Positions 61,107 to 64,000 of a stretch of 64,000 bases of DNA are shown one piece after another; the stretch's first letter is position 1, and every line of letters starts with the position of its first letter. A model generated the notes under the pieces. That model was not told the origin of the DNA. It was given only the letters and a program-made list of their open reading frames with translations, and searched no databases. The position numbers were made by a program, and so were the translations under genes. The stretch is from the NCBI GenBank assembly GCA_964506075.1, contig CAZDKO010000004.1, forward strand, positions 1 through 64,000. Reading direction: 5' to 3'. This DNA comes from CAZDKO01 sp964506075 [NCBI: uncultured bacterium] (GTDB lineage Bacteria; CAZDME01; JAYEMH01).

Positions 61107-62261
61107 CTACTCCAAGGCAGCTTTTAAAGCGTTATCAAATATCTTAGTCCAGTTATACTTTTCAGAAAATTTTAAGGCATTGTTTCTATAGGTCTTCAGG
61201 AGATTATCATTACTCAATAATTTTACTATCGCTTCAATCAATTCATCTTGATTATAATTAACGGCAAATCCGCATTTATTTTCTTCTATTTCCGCGGCTA
61301 CCGATGGCACTTTAGTTATTACTACCGGTAAAGCTGAAGCTAAATACGCTTTGGGTTTCCCGGGGTCGGCATACTTTGTAAAAGTTTTTTCATCATCAAC
61401 ATATGGCGCTACGGCAATAGCACATTTTGAAAGTTTATTTTGAAGCTCGCCGTGGTCTTCTATGTATCCGGTAAATTTCACTTTATCAGTCAGCCGTAAA
61501 TCTCTGACCTGTTCTTTAAGCTTCTCTTCAAGAGGACCGGTACCGATTATTAAAAGCTTTACCTGTGGAATTCTATTAATAATAGCAGGCAGAACGCTGA
61601 TTAAAAACTCCACCCCCTGTTTTTCTCTTAAATGCCCCATAAAAGCAATTTCGTAGCGGTTTATTTCGTCAAACGGAAGCTTTGGCGCTTTAGAATCTGT
61701 CCCTATAGGAACTACCACCTGTTTAGAACGGTATTTTTTTGAAAGGCCGTTTTCTTCTCTCCCCCTTAACATCTCACCTGACAGATTCCATGTCTGGTCA
61801 CAATTTTTAACACAACAGGAATCTAACCAATGATAAAAATTATTCAGCAGCTTATTCTTAAACCTGACCGGTATGTAATCAATCGTATAAAAAATAATTT
61901 TTCTTACTATTCCTAATTTTTTAAGCAGCAATCCGCTAAAAGCATTTAAACAATCGGCTCCAACGTATAAGTCGGCTTTAAAACCATTTATCAAAATCAG
62001 CCATAAAGTTAAAAATGTATCTTTAAAATGAAATAATAATCCGGGTAAACCCAGAACCGGATAATTTTTTTCTTTTATTAATTTCCCGCCATGATATTTT
62101 TTCAAAAAAGGGTTTTTTACTTCACAATAAGAAAAAGGCAGCCCCACAAAATTCAGCTCTTTAATTTGCTTATTTACCAGATATTTCTCCAGTTCCTGCG
62201 CCGGACCGGTAGCAAATACATGCGAAACGATAACAACTTTTAAATCCTTTAATTTCTGCAT
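61107..62261 (-). CDS. Glycosyltransferase family 4 (right block, copy 2)
   Basis: The 384-residue product shares its layout with the neighbour at 59954: VVPIGTDSKAP at about 187-197, FMGHLREKQGVEFLISVL, KVKFTGYIEDHGELQNKL and AVAPYVDDEKTFTKYADPGKPKAYLASALPVV. The N-terminal VVIVSHVFATGPAQELEKYL replaces the usual GGxE loop by GPAQ, which the neighbour also shows (HVTEIYGPVQALRNYL). The pair probably arose by duplication. It is a cytoplasmic retaining sugar transferase of unknown specificity. Confidence 0.87.
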   Translation of the reverse strand: MQKLKDLKVVIVSHVFATGPAQELEKYLVNKQIKELNFVGLPFSYCEVKNPFLKKYHGGKLIKEKNYPVLGLPGLLFHFKDTFLTLWLILINGFKADLYVGADCLNAFSGLLLKKLGIVRKIIFYTIDYIPVRFKNKLLNNFYHWLDSCCVKNCDQTWNLSGEMLRGREENGLSKKYRSKQVVVPIGTDSKAPKLPFDEINRYEIAFMGHLREKQGVEFLISVLPAIINRIPQVKLLIIGTGPLEEKLKEQVRDLRLTDKVKFTGYIEDHGELQNKLSKCAIAVAPYVDDEKTFTKYADPGKPKAYLASALPVVITKVPSVAAEIEENKCGFAVNYNQDELIEAIVKLLSNDNLLKTYRNNALKFSEKYNWTKIFDNALKAALE

Positions 62262-62282
62262 AACGTTTTAATTAGGAATAGT

Positions 62283-64000
<1,718 letters not shown>

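Overview
The window suggests an uncultivated Gram-negative (diderm) bacterium recovered from a metagenome. An alginate-export-type outer-membrane beta-barrel gene, a TolB-like lipoprotein and a Wzm/Wzt polysaccharide exporter support the double membrane. Nothing here fixes the phylum; the overall style (very large glycan islands, many GT-C membrane proteins, repeat-filled spacers) made me think of Omnitrophota-like lineages, but that is only a guess. The first 46 bases carry an Illumina read-2 adapter (13-46), so this is a contig edge and the real sequence starts near 47.

Every convincing gene is on the minus strand, so transcription runs from high to low coordinates. Region by region in that direction: (1) 64000-39737 is a nearly gapless run: a truncated GDP-fucose synthase-like gene, five-gene blocks of GT4 and GT9 glycosyltransferases and methyltransferases, a B12-binding radical SAM enzyme, two giant GT-C-like membrane proteins, further GT-C-like proteins, an inserted REP-associated tyrosine transposase, a VanZ-like gene, a secreted carbohydrate-binding-like protein and a GT2. 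(2) 39418-38109 holds two housekeeping-type genes, a stand-alone RibD reductase domain and a YbhB-type PEBP protein, set between inverted repeat arms. (3) A clear sigma70-type promoter (37937-37965) starts the exporter operon: Wzm, Wzt, a small coiled-coil protein, two GT4s, an FAD enzyme, a GT-C protein with a discoidin domain, a polysaccharide deacetylase and two more membrane proteins (to 24695). (4) 24454-16968 has a perosamine-synthase-like aminotransferase, a GT2, two large GT-C proteins and a flippase-like protein. (5) 16825-5916 is a compact set: an asparagine-synthetase-like enzyme with a degenerate glutaminase site, two radical SAM enzymes, a methyltransferase, an SDR epimerase, a hexapeptide acyltransferase, a flippase-like protein, a porin and a GT39-type protein. 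(6) 5801-47 finishes with a GT4, a PD40 lipoprotein, a GT2, a HEAT-repeat protein, a SIR2-like protein and a truncated PD-(D/E)XK nuclease.

Together the genes look like one large surface-glycan island. GT2, GT4 and GT9 enzymes would act on the cytoplasmic side, Wzm/Wzt and the flippase-like proteins would move lipid-linked product across the inner membrane, and the eleven GT-C-like proteins would add sugars from polyprenyl-phosphate donors in the periplasm. Fcl and the DegT enzyme both point to GDP-4-keto-6-deoxymannose-derived sugars.

The most unusual feature is in the spacers. Most gaps of 85-320 bp are long imperfect palindromes assembled from a few short sequence words, and several genes end inside a palindrome arm. 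A RAYT element has supplied coding ends to both of its neighbours, and a GC-rich palindromic repeat is inserted in frame in a 1317-residue protein.
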